Positions 6,083-12,226 of a stretch of DNA of 12,226 nucleotides are shown piece after piece. Below the pieces are notes generated by a model. It made no database searches. It was not told the origin of the DNA and saw only the letters and a program-made list of their open reading frames with translations. The position numbers were made by a program, and so were the translations under genes. The stretch comes from JBBRUG01 sp038247995 (GTDB lineage: Bacteria > Chloroflexota > Chloroflexia > Chloroflexales > Chloroflexaceae), in contig JBBRUG010000177.1 in NCBI GenBank assembly GCA_038247995.1, positions 1 to 12,226 of the forward strand. The letters run 5' to 3'. Every line of letters starts with the position of its first letter. Position 1 is the stretch's first letter.

Positions 6083-7293
6083 TGGGCACTTCCTTCAAGC
6101 ACAAGCCGTTCCGGCGGTGCAGCGGGCGCGGCGAGCACCTGCGCGAGCAACCCACGATAGTTCGCCCCCGGCGTAATGCTGCCGAGCACCGCCGGAGCGC
6201 GTGCGCCGGTGGCGGTGGGCACGTTGTTCGGCCAGCCGTGGAGCGTGGCGTAGCCGAGTACGGCAAAAGCGATGGCCTCTTTGGCGTCGGCATCGAGGCC
6301 CAACTCGTCGGCGGAACGCACGTGCGCGCCGGGCAACGCAATGGCGATCATGCGCGCCAGCGTGGGGTTGCGCGCACCGCCACCGCAGAGCAGCACTTCA
6401 TCGACCGGGCCGCAATGGGCGGTATAGGCCTCAGCAACGCTCCAGGCCGTAAGCGCAGTAATGCTGGCTACAGCGTCTTTGGGACGCAAACCGGCGGCCA
6501 GCGCGGCATCAACCATTGTGCGCGCCTCGGCGGGGCCAAAGAGTTCGCGACCGGTGGAGCGCGGCGGGGCCAGATGGAAATAGGGATGATTAAGCCAGCC
6601 GGCGAGCAGATCTTCATCGACCCGGCCGGCAGCGGCCATTTGGCCATCTTCGTCATAGCTGCGCGTACCGCCGCTGAGGTAACGCACCGCCTCGTCGATC
6701 AACACATTGGCTGGGCCGGTATCAAATGCAATCGGAGGTTGACCGGGCGCCAAGTAGGTTACATTGCCGATCCCGCCGAGGTTCTGCACGGCACGGCGCG
6801 TGTGGCCGTCGCTGAAGAACAGCGCGTCGAGGTACGGCACCAGCGGCGCGCCCTGGCCGCCGCGGGCCATGTCGGCGGGGCGAAAATCGGCGGCGACGGT
6901 GCAACCGGTGCGCGCAGCGATCACCGCAGGCGCCGCGATCTGAAGCGTACTGCGCACATGGTTGGGCCGGACTTCGTGCCAGATCGTCTGGCCGTGCGAG
7001 GCGATCAGGTCAACTTCCGTCGGCGCAAGACCGGCATCGGCTAATACGGCCAGGGCTGCACCGGCGAACGCCGCGCCCATCAGCGCGTGCAGCATACACA
7101 CCTCGGCGGTACTCCCCTGCTGCGGCGGCAGCACCCCGCGCAACCGCTCACGCAGCACAGCGTCGAAGGGGTGCATCAGGAAGGCGCGCACAGCCAGGGT
7201 GTGAACGCCGGGCGTTGCACTAGGCTGAAGATCAACCAGCACGGCGTCGATCGCATCAAGCGATGTGCCGGCCATCAGGCCGATAATGTGCAT
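6079..7293 (-). CDS. anmK: Anhydro-N-acetylmuramic acid kinase
   Basis: A 404-residue ASKHA kinase that opens the 1,6-anhydro bond of anhydro-MurNAc and phosphorylates it to MurNAc-6-P. Motifs in order are GLMAGTSLDAIDA (5-17), SHGQTIWH (99-106), ADFRPADMARGGQGAPLVP (135-153, with the presumed general-base Asp of DxxxGGQGAP at 141), NLGGIGNVT, FDTGPANVLIDE, PPRSTGRELF, LCGGGARN and ADAKEAIAF. The frame stays open upstream to 7593, but the family always begins at the GLMAGTS strand and AAGGA (7302-7306) stands 8 bases before the ATG at 7293, so that start is chosen. Anhydro-MurNAc is released by lytic transglycosylases. The gene lies with murQ, nagA and an importer, so uptake from outside the cell, or recapture of shed wall fragments, is implied. 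Levoglucosan kinase is a relative, but the MurQ context favours AnmK. Confidence 0.96.
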   Translation of the reverse strand: MHIIGLMAGTSLDAIDAVLVDLQPSATPGVHTLAVRAFLMHPFDAVLRERLRGVLPPQQGSTAEVCMLHALMGAAFAGAALAVLADAGLAPTEVDLIASHGQTIWHEVRPNHVRSTLQIAAPAVIAARTGCTVAADFRPADMARGGQGAPLVPYLDALFFSDGHTRRAVQNLGGIGNVTYLAPGQPPIAFDTGPANVLIDEAVRYLSGGTRSYDEDGQMAAAGRVDEDLLAGWLNHPYFHLAPPRSTGRELFGPAEARTMVDAALAAGLRPKDAVASITALTAWSVAEAYTAHCGPVDEVLLCGGGARNPTLARMIAIALPGAHVRSADELGLDADAKEAIAFAVLGYATLHGWPNNVPTATGARAPAVLGSITPGANYRGLLAQVLAAPAAPPERLVLEGSAQ

Positions 7294-7301
7294 GATGTGT
7301 G

Positions 7302-7306
7302 TCCTT
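7302..7306 (-). promoter_or_regulatory. Ribosome binding site deciding the anmK start
   Basis: AAGGA on the - strand, 8 bases before the ATG at 7293. It supports the short start over the 100-codon longer open frame reaching 7593. Confidence 0.75.
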
Positions 7307-7330
7307 CGTTTGCCCGCCGCGCCCGGCATT

Positions 7331-7543
7331 CGCGCATGCGCGGCCCCCTTGAGCCTGTCGAGGGGGGTCGGCCTGCCCGTGCCTGCGTTGGTCGTCGGGG
7401 CTACGCGCCCCGCACCCGCACCAAAGGGGCGGGCCGCCGCCCCTCTGGACTCCCCCGACCGGGGCGCTGCCCCTGGCCCCCGAAGGGGAGCGTGTTCCGG
7501 CGATCGCAGCCTGTGGCCATGCCCGTGCGCGCTACCGCGCGGG
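7331..7543. repeat. GC-rich palindrome cluster in the anmK/oxidoreductase gap
   Basis: The 332-base gap 7294-7625 has no credible gene but is full of dyads. They are the 12-base palindrome CGCGCATGCGCG (7331-7342); a 9-bp stem with one mismatch at 7344-7352/7358-7366 around GCCTG; CGGGGC/GCCCCG at 7396-7412; a 12-bp stem with one mismatch at 7421-7432/7437-7448; GGGGC/GCCCC at 7461-7473; CCCC-GAA-GGGG at 7478-7488; and an 8-bp stem at 7522-7529/7536-7543. Such clusters look like REP/BIME-type or small mobile palindromic elements. None has a U-run typical of an intrinsic terminator. The rest, 7544-7625, shows nothing I can name. Confidence 0.75.
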
Positions 7544-7625
7544 AAAGGGTGGCGGCACACCCGACATGCGCCGCGCTGAGTGCATTCGTGCAATACTCAC
7601 GGTCGGCCTGCCCCGCACCCGCCCA

Positions 7626-8642
7626 TCACAAATCCACCGGCATCCCCGTCCGCGCCGACTCTTCGATCGCGCAAAGGATGCGGGTCACGGCGATGCCGTC
7701 GGCACCGCTAGCCAGCACTGGCCGGCCCTGGGTGATGCTATCGACAAAATAAGCAATACTGTCGAGCACGAAGCCGGTGAGATGTTCACCAGTAGGCGGG
7801 GCGAGCAGATCGGGGTAGGCGGCGCGCTCGGCGCTGTAGAGTTCCAGCGTGCGGTTATGCGATCCGTCGATGTAGAGCGCGCCGGCGCTGCCCAAAATCT
7901 CCAACTTGAGATCTTTCACCGTCGGCTGGGTGGTGGGCAAGATCCAGGCATGCTCGAATACGGCCACTGCGCCGCCGCGAAACTCCAATGTAGCAACGTG
8001 GAAATCGGCGGTGTCGATCCCGCGCTCGCGCAGTATACCCGCCCGACTGACGGCATACACTCGCGTCGGTTCATCGTCCAGCATCCAGCGCACAACGTCG
8101 ACCATGTGGCTGGCCAGAAACCAGAGCGCCGATGAGTGGCCCGACCAACTGAGCATGCCCGTCGGCACGGCCAGGCTGTTGCTGAGCCGGGCGTAGATGT
8201 AACTCGGTCGGCCCAGATCACCGCGCCGGATCGCGTCGCGGGCCTGCACCATCGGCGGGTTGACCCGATTATGAAAATCGACCATCAGGATCACGCCGGC
8301 TTGCTCGGCGGCAGCGACAATCGCCTCAGCATCGGCGACAGTGGTGGCGAGCGGTTTCTCAACGAGCATGTGCTTGCCGGCGGCGGCGACCGCAAGCGCC
8401 ACCGCACGATGGGCGTGGTCGGGGGTGGCCACCGAGACGGCCTGTACCGCCGGGTCGGCGAGTACCTGCGCGAGATCGGCAGTGGCGTAGCGCGCCCCAT
8501 AACGCTCGGCGATCAACTGGGCGCGTTCCAGGTTCAGGTCGCACACGGCGATCAGGTCGGCGGCGGGATGACGGCTGTAGGCCTGAGCATGGCGCTCGCC
8601 GAAGAGGCCCGCACCAACCAGAGCAAAACCGGCTCGTTCCAT
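7626..8642 (-). CDS. Gfo/Idh/MocA-family NAD(P)-dependent oxidoreductase
   Basis: A 338-residue two-domain oxidoreductase. The N-terminal Rossmann domain has GAGLFG (10-15), an acidic residue after the second strand in VCDLN (33-37), VATPDHAHRAVALAVAAAGK (71-90) and the family signature VEKPLA (94-99, K96). The C-terminal alpha/beta domain carries the His/Asp pair in SHMVDVVRWML (178-188; H179, D182). The family oxidises or reduces sugar hydroxyls, and some members act as NAD-dependent glycosidases or epimerases; the substrate cannot be called. The gene starts 4 bases after the upstream permease stop (AAAGG at 8651-8655), so it is firmly in the importer operon and probably acts on an imported amino sugar or derivative. 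It is not a recognised step of the MurNAc pathway. GH109-like glycosidase activity is an alternative, but the protein is short for that group and has no signal peptide. Confidence 0.93.
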   Translation of the reverse strand: MERAGFALVGAGLFGERHAQAYSRHPAADLIAVCDLNLERAQLIAERYGARYATADLAQVLADPAVQAVSVATPDHAHRAVALAVAAAGKHMLVEKPLATTVADAEAIVAAAEQAGVILMVDFHNRVNPPMVQARDAIRRGDLGRPSYIYARLSNSLAVPTGMLSWSGHSSALWFLASHMVDVVRWMLDDEPTRVYAVSRAGILRERGIDTADFHVATLEFRGGAVAVFEHAWILPTTQPTVKDLKLEILGSAGALYIDGSHNRTLELYSAERAAYPDLLAPPTGEHLTGFVLDSIAYFVDSITQGRPVLASGADGIAVTRILCAIEESARTGMPVDL

Positions 8643-8646
8643 AAGC

Positions 8647-9504
8647 TTAGCCTTTCACAGCACCCATGCGTACACCTTCAAGGAACTGACGTTGGAAAGC
8701 GAAGAAAAATGCAATCATCGGCAGGGCGGCAAGCGACGCGCCGGCGAAGATGATCCCGTAATCGGTGGCAAACTCGCCTTGCAGGTTGGCCACACCAACG
8801 GTGAGCGTATAGTTCTGCGGGCGCGTAAGCGCAATCAGCGGCCAGAGGAAATCGTTCCAGTGGCGCACAAACGTGAAGATCGCCAGCGCCGCCAGGGCCG
8901 GTCGGCAGAGCGGCAGGATCACATGGCGGAAGACCTGCAACTCGCTCGCGCCGTCCATCCGCCCGGCCTCTTCAAGCTCTGAAGGCAGGGTGCGAATATA
9001 TTGACGCATCAGAAAGATGCCGAATGCGTTCGCCGTGCCGGGCAAAATCACCGCAAGCAACGTGTCGATCAGGCGCAACTGGTTGGTAACGATAAACAGG
9101 GGAATGATCGTCACATGGATCGGGATCATCAGCGTGCTGAGCATCATCCAGAACATGATGTCGCGGCCCGGAAAGCGCCGCTTGGCGAAGGCATATCCGG
9201 CCAGGCTATCAAACAGCACATGCCAGAGCGTAATCGCCCCGGCGACGATCATGCTGTTGAGCATCCAATTCAAATAATAGACATTCCCGGTCAGCAGGCG
9301 CTGAAAATTCTCCAGGCTCCAGGCCGGCCAGAGGATCGGCGTCAGCGGCGGATTCGAGCGAATCGGCGTCAGCGCATTCACAAAGAGCCAGTACATCGGG
9401 AAGAGCGCAATGACCGATGTGATAATGAGAAAGATCCAACCCGAGATCGGCAGGCCGGAGCGTTTACCGGTGGCGCGCTTCCGTGGTAGAGATACGACAG
9501 CCAT
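8647..9504 (-). CDS. Carbohydrate ABC transporter permease, MalG/UgpE type
   Basis: A 285-residue inner-membrane permease of the CUT1 family with a short charged N-terminus and about six membrane segments (first at roughly residues 22-44). The cytoplasmic EAA loop that docks the ATPase is clear as EEAGRMDGASELQVFRHVIL (178-197), followed by PLCRPALA. The C-terminus ends in the family-typical FLEGVRMGAVKG. It pairs with the upstream MalF-type permease, 55 bases away. The ATG at 9504 has AAGGA (9512-9516) at a 7-base spacing. No ATPase gene lies in the window; many CUT1 systems borrow a shared MsmK/MsmX-like ATPase encoded elsewhere. Substrate is inferred from the operon only: MurNAc, anhydro-MurNAc or a GlcNAc-containing disaccharide. 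Confidence 0.95.
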   Translation of the reverse strand: MAVVSLPRKRATGKRSGLPISGWIFLIITSVIALFPMYWLFVNALTPIRSNPPLTPILWPAWSLENFQRLLTGNVYYLNWMLNSMIVAGAITLWHVLFDSLAGYAFAKRRFPGRDIMFWMMLSTLMIPIHVTIIPLFIVTNQLRLIDTLLAVILPGTANAFGIFLMRQYIRTLPSELEEAGRMDGASELQVFRHVILPLCRPALAALAIFTFVRHWNDFLWPLIALTRPQNYTLTVGVANLQGEFATDYGIIFAGASLAALPMIAFFFAFQRQFLEGVRMGAVKG

Positions 9505-9559
9505 CTATTATTCCTTCTTTGCTGATTGGGTCGCGGCGCGAGCTAATCGGCAAAAATGT

Positions 9560-10507
9560 TTAATACTCCACATCACTGCGCAATACCCGGAACTGGATCA
9601 CGGCCATAATCGCGATCATAATGAACAAAATGAAAGCTTGCGCCGAGGCAACACCAAAGTCGAACTCTTTGAAGGCATTGTTGTAAATCTGGGTCACAAT
9701 CGTCTGGGTGCTGTTGGCCACGCCGCTGGGCACCATCGCGTAGACGCGCTCGAACACCTCGAAGCTCGCGATGGTGTAGAGCACCACCAGGTAGAGCGTC
9801 GTCGATTTGATCAGCGGCACGGTGATCGTCCACCAGCGCCAGATCGGCCCGGCGCCATCGAGTTCGGCGGCTTCGTAGTACTCGGTTGGAATGCTGCCCA
9901 TGGCCGCGCTGAAGAGCACCACCGCCGTGGCCGGCATCGTCAGCACCGCCGAAAGGGTAACGCTGGTAAGCGCAATGTTCGGATCCGACAGCCAGCGGAT
10001 CGGCTCCATGCCCACCAGGCGCAGCAGGTAGTTGGCAAAACCCCACTGGGCGTTAAACATGTAGCGCCAGGTCATACCGATAATCAGGGCGCTTGTCACT
10101 GCCGGCAGATAGTATGCGGCCCGAAAAAGCGTGCGCATGCGGTTGCCGAGCGGCTGGATCAGGCTGGACAGCACCAGGCCAAAAAAGATATTTGCGGTAA
10201 CCGTAAAAAAGGTATAAACGAGAGTATTTTGGATTGCAATCCGGAAAACGCCGCTCTGACGGGTGAACGCAAGCACGTAGTTGCGATACCACGGATCCAT
10301 CCACGTTCCACCGCGAACCAGGCTAAACTCCTGGAAAGAAATAATGAACGACCAGACCACGGGGATGAGCATAAATAGCACGAACGTGAGCATGCTCGGC
10401 AATACAAAGACGTAACTCCAGCCGTAGCGACGCATAAAGCGGCGCAGTCCCGACTCGCGTGGTTGCGCGACGGTGATCGTGTCGCCATACGTTTCAACAT
10501 TCGCCAC
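9560..10507 (-). CDS. Carbohydrate ABC transporter permease, MalF/UgpA type
   Basis: A 315-residue CUT1 permease with about six membrane segments (near residues 33-56, 95-115, 130-150, 180-204, 232-254 and 287-308). The EAA loop is EAAELDGAGPIWRWWTITVP (212-231). It is the partner of the MalG-type permease downstream, and both should form the channel served by the lipoprotein encoded upstream. The start is a GTG at 10507, supported by AAGGAG (10515-10520) 7 bases away; an internal ATG in this frame would come later and lose that spacing. An unusually strong hairpin separates it from the binding-protein gene, which may set the ratio of binding protein to permease. Confidence 0.94.
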   Translation of the reverse strand: MANVETYGDTITVAQPRESGLRRFMRRYGWSYVFVLPSMLTFVLFMLIPVVWSFIISFQEFSLVRGGTWMDPWYRNYVLAFTRQSGVFRIAIQNTLVYTFFTVTANIFFGLVLSSLIQPLGNRMRTLFRAAYYLPAVTSALIIGMTWRYMFNAQWGFANYLLRLVGMEPIRWLSDPNIALTSVTLSAVLTMPATAVVLFSAAMGSIPTEYYEAAELDGAGPIWRWWTITVPLIKSTTLYLVVLYTIASFEVFERVYAMVPSGVANSTQTIVTQIYNNAFKEFDFGVASAQAFILFIMIAIMAVIQFRVLRSDVEY

Positions 10508-10514
10508 GCCGGCG

Positions 10515-10520
10515 CTCCTT
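10515..10520 (-). promoter_or_regulatory. Ribosome binding site supporting the GTG start
   Basis: AAGGAG on the - strand, 7 bases before the GTG at 10507 of the MalF-type permease. It lies between the intergenic hairpin (10533-10565) and the start codon. Confidence 0.75.
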
Positions 10521-10532
10521 TGTTCACTATCG

Positions 10533-10565
10533 GCGTTGCGGCGAAGCTTTGCTCCGCCGCAACGC
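10533..10565 (-). promoter_or_regulatory. Strong intergenic hairpin between binding-protein and permease genes
   Basis: A perfect 11-bp stem, GCGTTGCGGCG (10533-10543) with CGCCGCAACGC (10555-10565), can extend past one A/C mismatch by three more pairs around a TTT loop. It starts ten bases after the binding-protein stop. No U-run follows, so it is not a classic terminator. By analogy with malE-malF type spacers it could protect the upstream mRNA from 3' exonucleases or dampen read-through. Confidence 0.8.
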
Positions 10566-10574
10566 TGAGCAGGT

Positions 10575-12029
10575 TTATTGGCCTTCGGTGGCCAGCAACT
10601 CGTTGATCTCCGGGGCGATCCCGTTCATTGCCTCTTCAGCCGTTTGCTGGCCGAAGATGACGTTCTGGAGCGCCGGGTGCACAATACGGGTCAGCTGCGA
10701 CCAGTTCTCCAGAATAGGCGTCACGTACATGTACTCGACGAAGGGCAGGAAGTTGTCGAGCGGCGGTGCCACCTCAACCGAGGCGCGGGCGCCGGGCGCG
10801 AGGTAGAAGCCCACCGGGGTGTCGGGGCCGGGCGGGACATCTTCCTGCACGGCTGCGCTGGTCAGGTAGCGCGCCAGATCCATACCGGCCTGGAGCCGGG
10901 CTTCGTCGGTCTGGTTCACGACGGCGATCAGGCCCACGGCGCCGATCGTCACGTTGTTATCGTTGAAGGTCGGGATCGGGTAGATTTCAAAGTCCACCCC
11001 ATCGGCAGCAAACTGCGCCGCCGGGCCGGTGGCGTCGACGATCATTGCGATCTGGCCGGTGGTGAAGCCGCCCTTCACGTCGGCGTCGGCCATGGCGCCG
11101 AAGTCGGGCGGGGTAACCTTCTCAACCAGGGCAAGATCGGCGTAACGCTGGATGGCGGCAATCGCCTGAGGCGAGTTGAAGCCGAAGGTATTGCCATCAA
11201 CCACCGGACGCACGCTCGGATCTTCATTCATAAACATGCCCCAGGTGTTCACCACACCCGGATCGACGAAGCCGGCCCAGCCGTACACCTGCTCGCCATT
11301 GTCGCGGGCAAAGGTGAGCTCACGCGCCGTCTCCACGAACTGATCCCAGGTCCAGTCGGTCGGGGGCAGTTCGACGCCACGCTCTTCGAAAACGGTCTTG
11401 TTCAGGTACATGCCCATCGGCACAACCCAGAGCGGCCAGGCCATGGCCTTGTTGTCCTGCAGGCGCACGGTGTCGAGCACGTTGGGGTAGAAGTCGGCCA
11501 GATCTTCGGCGGACATGTAATCTTCGGCCGGGGCGATCAGGCCATCGGAGACATAGCCCAGCAGACGATCCGAGGGCAGGCGGAGCACATCAACGCCCTG
11601 GCCGGTCTGCACGGCGGTGGTGAGGCGCACGAAGCCCTCATCGTTCGGTGGGTAGCCGATGATTTCGACGTCGATGCCGGGGTTCGCCGCTTCGAAGGCG
11701 GCCACGGCGCTCTCCATCGGGATGGCGAACTGGTTGCCGGGGGTGTACCCGAGCACCCAGTAGCTGAGCGTACCCTGGAAGCCGCTCGTGCTGACCCGGA
11801 TGTCACCAGCGGCGGGCTCAGCGGGCGCGGCAGTGGGCGCATCAGCAGCCGGGGCAGCAGTGGGCGCATCAGCAGCCGGAGCAGCGGTGGGCTCGGCAGG
11901 CGCGGGGGCAGCAGTGGGCGCATCAGCAGCCGGAGCAGCGGTGGGCTGGGCGGCCGGAGTGCCGCCGCATGCGGCCAGCACCAGGCTCACGATGGCGAGC
12001 AGGAGCAGCAGTACAGGTTGCCGCTTCAT
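10575..12029 (-). CDS. ABC transporter sugar-binding lipoprotein (SBP type 1)
   Basis: A 484-residue extracellular lipoprotein. The signal peptide MKRQPVLLLLLAIVSLVLAAC ends in a lipobox (LAAC) with the lipidated Cys21. Residues 22-75 form a Pro/Ala/Thr linker of five 9-residue units, then the mature solute-binding domain runs from about residue 80 (GTLSYWVLGYTPGNQF) to the end, with EAANPGIDVEIIGYPPND near its N-terminus as in MalE/UgpB-like proteins. It should capture the imported sugar and deliver it to the two permeases encoded next. The ATG at 12029 has a near-perfect GAGGAGGT. It is the first gene of the - strand cluster, so its own upstream region should hold the main promoter. The ligand cannot be read from sequence; the operon points to MurNAc, anhydro-MurNAc or related amino sugars. 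Confidence 0.94.
   Translation of the reverse strand: MKRQPVLLLLLAIVSLVLAACGGTPAAQPTAAPAADAPTAAPAPAEPTAAPAADAPTAAPAADAPTAAPAEPAAGDIRVSTSGFQGTLSYWVLGYTPGNQFAIPMESAVAAFEAANPGIDVEIIGYPPNDEGFVRLTTAVQTGQGVDVLRLPSDRLLGYVSDGLIAPAEDYMSAEDLADFYPNVLDTVRLQDNKAMAWPLWVVPMGMYLNKTVFEERGVELPPTDWTWDQFVETARELTFARDNGEQVYGWAGFVDPGVVNTWGMFMNEDPSVRPVVDGNTFGFNSPQAIAAIQRYADLALVEKVTPPDFGAMADADVKGGFTTGQIAMIVDATGPAAQFAADGVDFEIYPIPTFNDNNVTIGAVGLIAVVNQTDEARLQAGMDLARYLTSAAVQEDVPPGPDTPVGFYLAPGARASVEVAPPLDNFLPFVEYMYVTPILENWSQLTRIVHPALQNVIFGQQTAEEAMNGIAPEINELLATEGQ
11811..11945 (-). repeat. 27-base coding repeats of the lipoprotein linker
   Basis: Five in-frame 27-base units encode PTAAPAADA, PTAAPAPAE, PTAAPAADA, PTAAPAADA and PTAAPAEPA (residues 29-73). 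The DNA copies are close to identical, so unit number could change by slippage or recombination while keeping frame. The segment is a flexible tether between the lipidated Cys and the binding domain. Confidence 0.9.
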
Positions 12030-12032
12030 AGG

Positions 12033-12040
12033 ACCTCCTC
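12033..12040 (-). promoter_or_regulatory. Strong ribosome binding site of the binding-protein gene
   Basis: GAGGAGGT on the - strand, 3 bases before the ATG at 12029 (5 from AGGAG). It is the strongest site in the window, fitting the high expression usual for binding proteins. Confidence 0.8.
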
Positions 12041-12056
12041 TAATTCCATACGGAAG

Positions 12057-12086
12057 AATCTATCCGACTCCGCACAATGCGGTGAA
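12057..12086 (-). promoter_or_regulatory. Candidate promoter with an operator-like palindrome
   Basis: On the - strand TTCACC (12081-12086, 4 of 6 to TTGACA) and TAGATT (12057-12062, 4 of 6 to TATAAT) are 18 bases apart and about 30-60 bases before the binding-protein start. The 13-base inverted repeat CCGCATTGTGCGG (12070-12082) overlaps the -35 box and fills most of the spacer, where a repressor would block polymerase. Both hexamers are weak, so this is tentative. Confidence 0.25.
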
Positions 12087-12119
12087 CGGCTTGGGTTGGG
12101 TAGGGTGCCGTGAAGTAGC

Positions 12120-12208
12120 GCGCCCTGAAGGGCGCTGCTGAGTCGACTTGAACATATGGGCCGCTGAAGCGGCGGGTTGATGCTGCGGCATAGACGACGG
12201 TGCCGTCG
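12120..12208. repeat. Three-hairpin repeat cluster at the right edge
   Basis: Three dyads are spaced 35-40 bases apart: GCGCCC-TGAA-GGGCGC (12120-12135), GCCGC-TGAA-GCGGC (12160-12173) and CGACGG-TG-CCGTCG (12195-12208). The first two share the same TGAA loop with unrelated stems. TGATGCTGC occurs at 12178-12186 and again at 12218-12226, suggesting a larger repeat cut by the window end. It resembles BIME-like or IS200/IS605-associated hairpin repeats. I see no gene between 12030 and 12226. Confidence 0.75.
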
Positions 12209-12226
12209 CACCCTGGCTGATGCTGC

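Noticed and set aside
7294..7593. N-terminal extension of AnmK to 7593
   Set aside because: The family begins at the GLMAGTS strand, a Shine-Dalgarno matches the ATG at 7293, and the extra 100 codons translate palindromic intergenic DNA into Arg/Ala/Pro-rich sequence.
10578..12113. 511-codon open frame on the + strand opposite the binding-protein gene
   Set aside because: It is a high-GC antisense shadow, with His/Gly/Arg-rich translation and runs of Ser/Gly from the linker repeats. The - strand gene has a lipobox, a strong ribosome site and clear homology.

Overview
The window looks like chromosomal DNA from a GC-rich Chloroflexota bacterium, most plausibly a Chloroflexales/Roseiflexaceae-type lineage. 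The grounds are the high GC, a solute-binding lipoprotein with a Pro/Ala/Thr linker behind its lipobox, and gene gaps packed with 7- and 8-base tandem repeats. This assignment rests on general resemblance, not on a marker gene. There are ten well-supported protein genes and no rRNA, tRNA, CRISPR array, integrase or transposase.

Left part, + strand (1-2772): an octamer array (GAACCATT, 21 copies, running off the left edge) precedes a GT4 glycosyltransferase (282-1550). A repeat-filled gap (1551-1743) then leads to a YvcK/GlmR-family gene (1744-2772). In Bacillus this family binds UDP-GlcNAc and tunes carbon flow into amino sugars and cell wall. The gap 2773-2991 is almost wholly tandem repeats, and its main array is the reverse complement of the array in front of yvcK.

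Right part, - strand (12029 down to 2992): one co-directional cluster for uptake and salvage of peptidoglycan amino sugars. In transcription order it holds a sugar-binding lipoprotein, two CUT1-type ABC permeases, a Gfo/Idh/MocA oxidoreductase, AnmK, MurQ, a BadF-type N-acetylhexosamine kinase (MurK/NagK-like) and NagA. The inferred pathway is: anhydro-MurNAc enters through AnmK and MurNAc through the BadF kinase, both giving MurNAc-6-P. MurQ yields GlcNAc-6-P plus D-lactate, GlcNAc joins through the same kinase, and NagA makes GlcN-6-P. No ABC ATPase, no local regulator and no GlcN-6-P deaminase are present.

The most unusual content is non-coding. First, an ordered vocabulary of short tandem repeats (GGGGACAC, AAGACCA-like, CCGTCGT, CCTGCGT-like, TCACTCA) recurs between unrelated genes. 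Second, (CCGTCGT)15 and (ACGACGG)23 arrays flank yvcK in inverted orientation, so the 5' and 3' untranslated regions of a yvcK mRNA spanning both would be complementary. Third, there is an 11-bp hairpin between the binding-protein and permease genes, a 210-base cluster of GC palindromes before anmK, and a group of hairpins with TGAA loops at the right edge.
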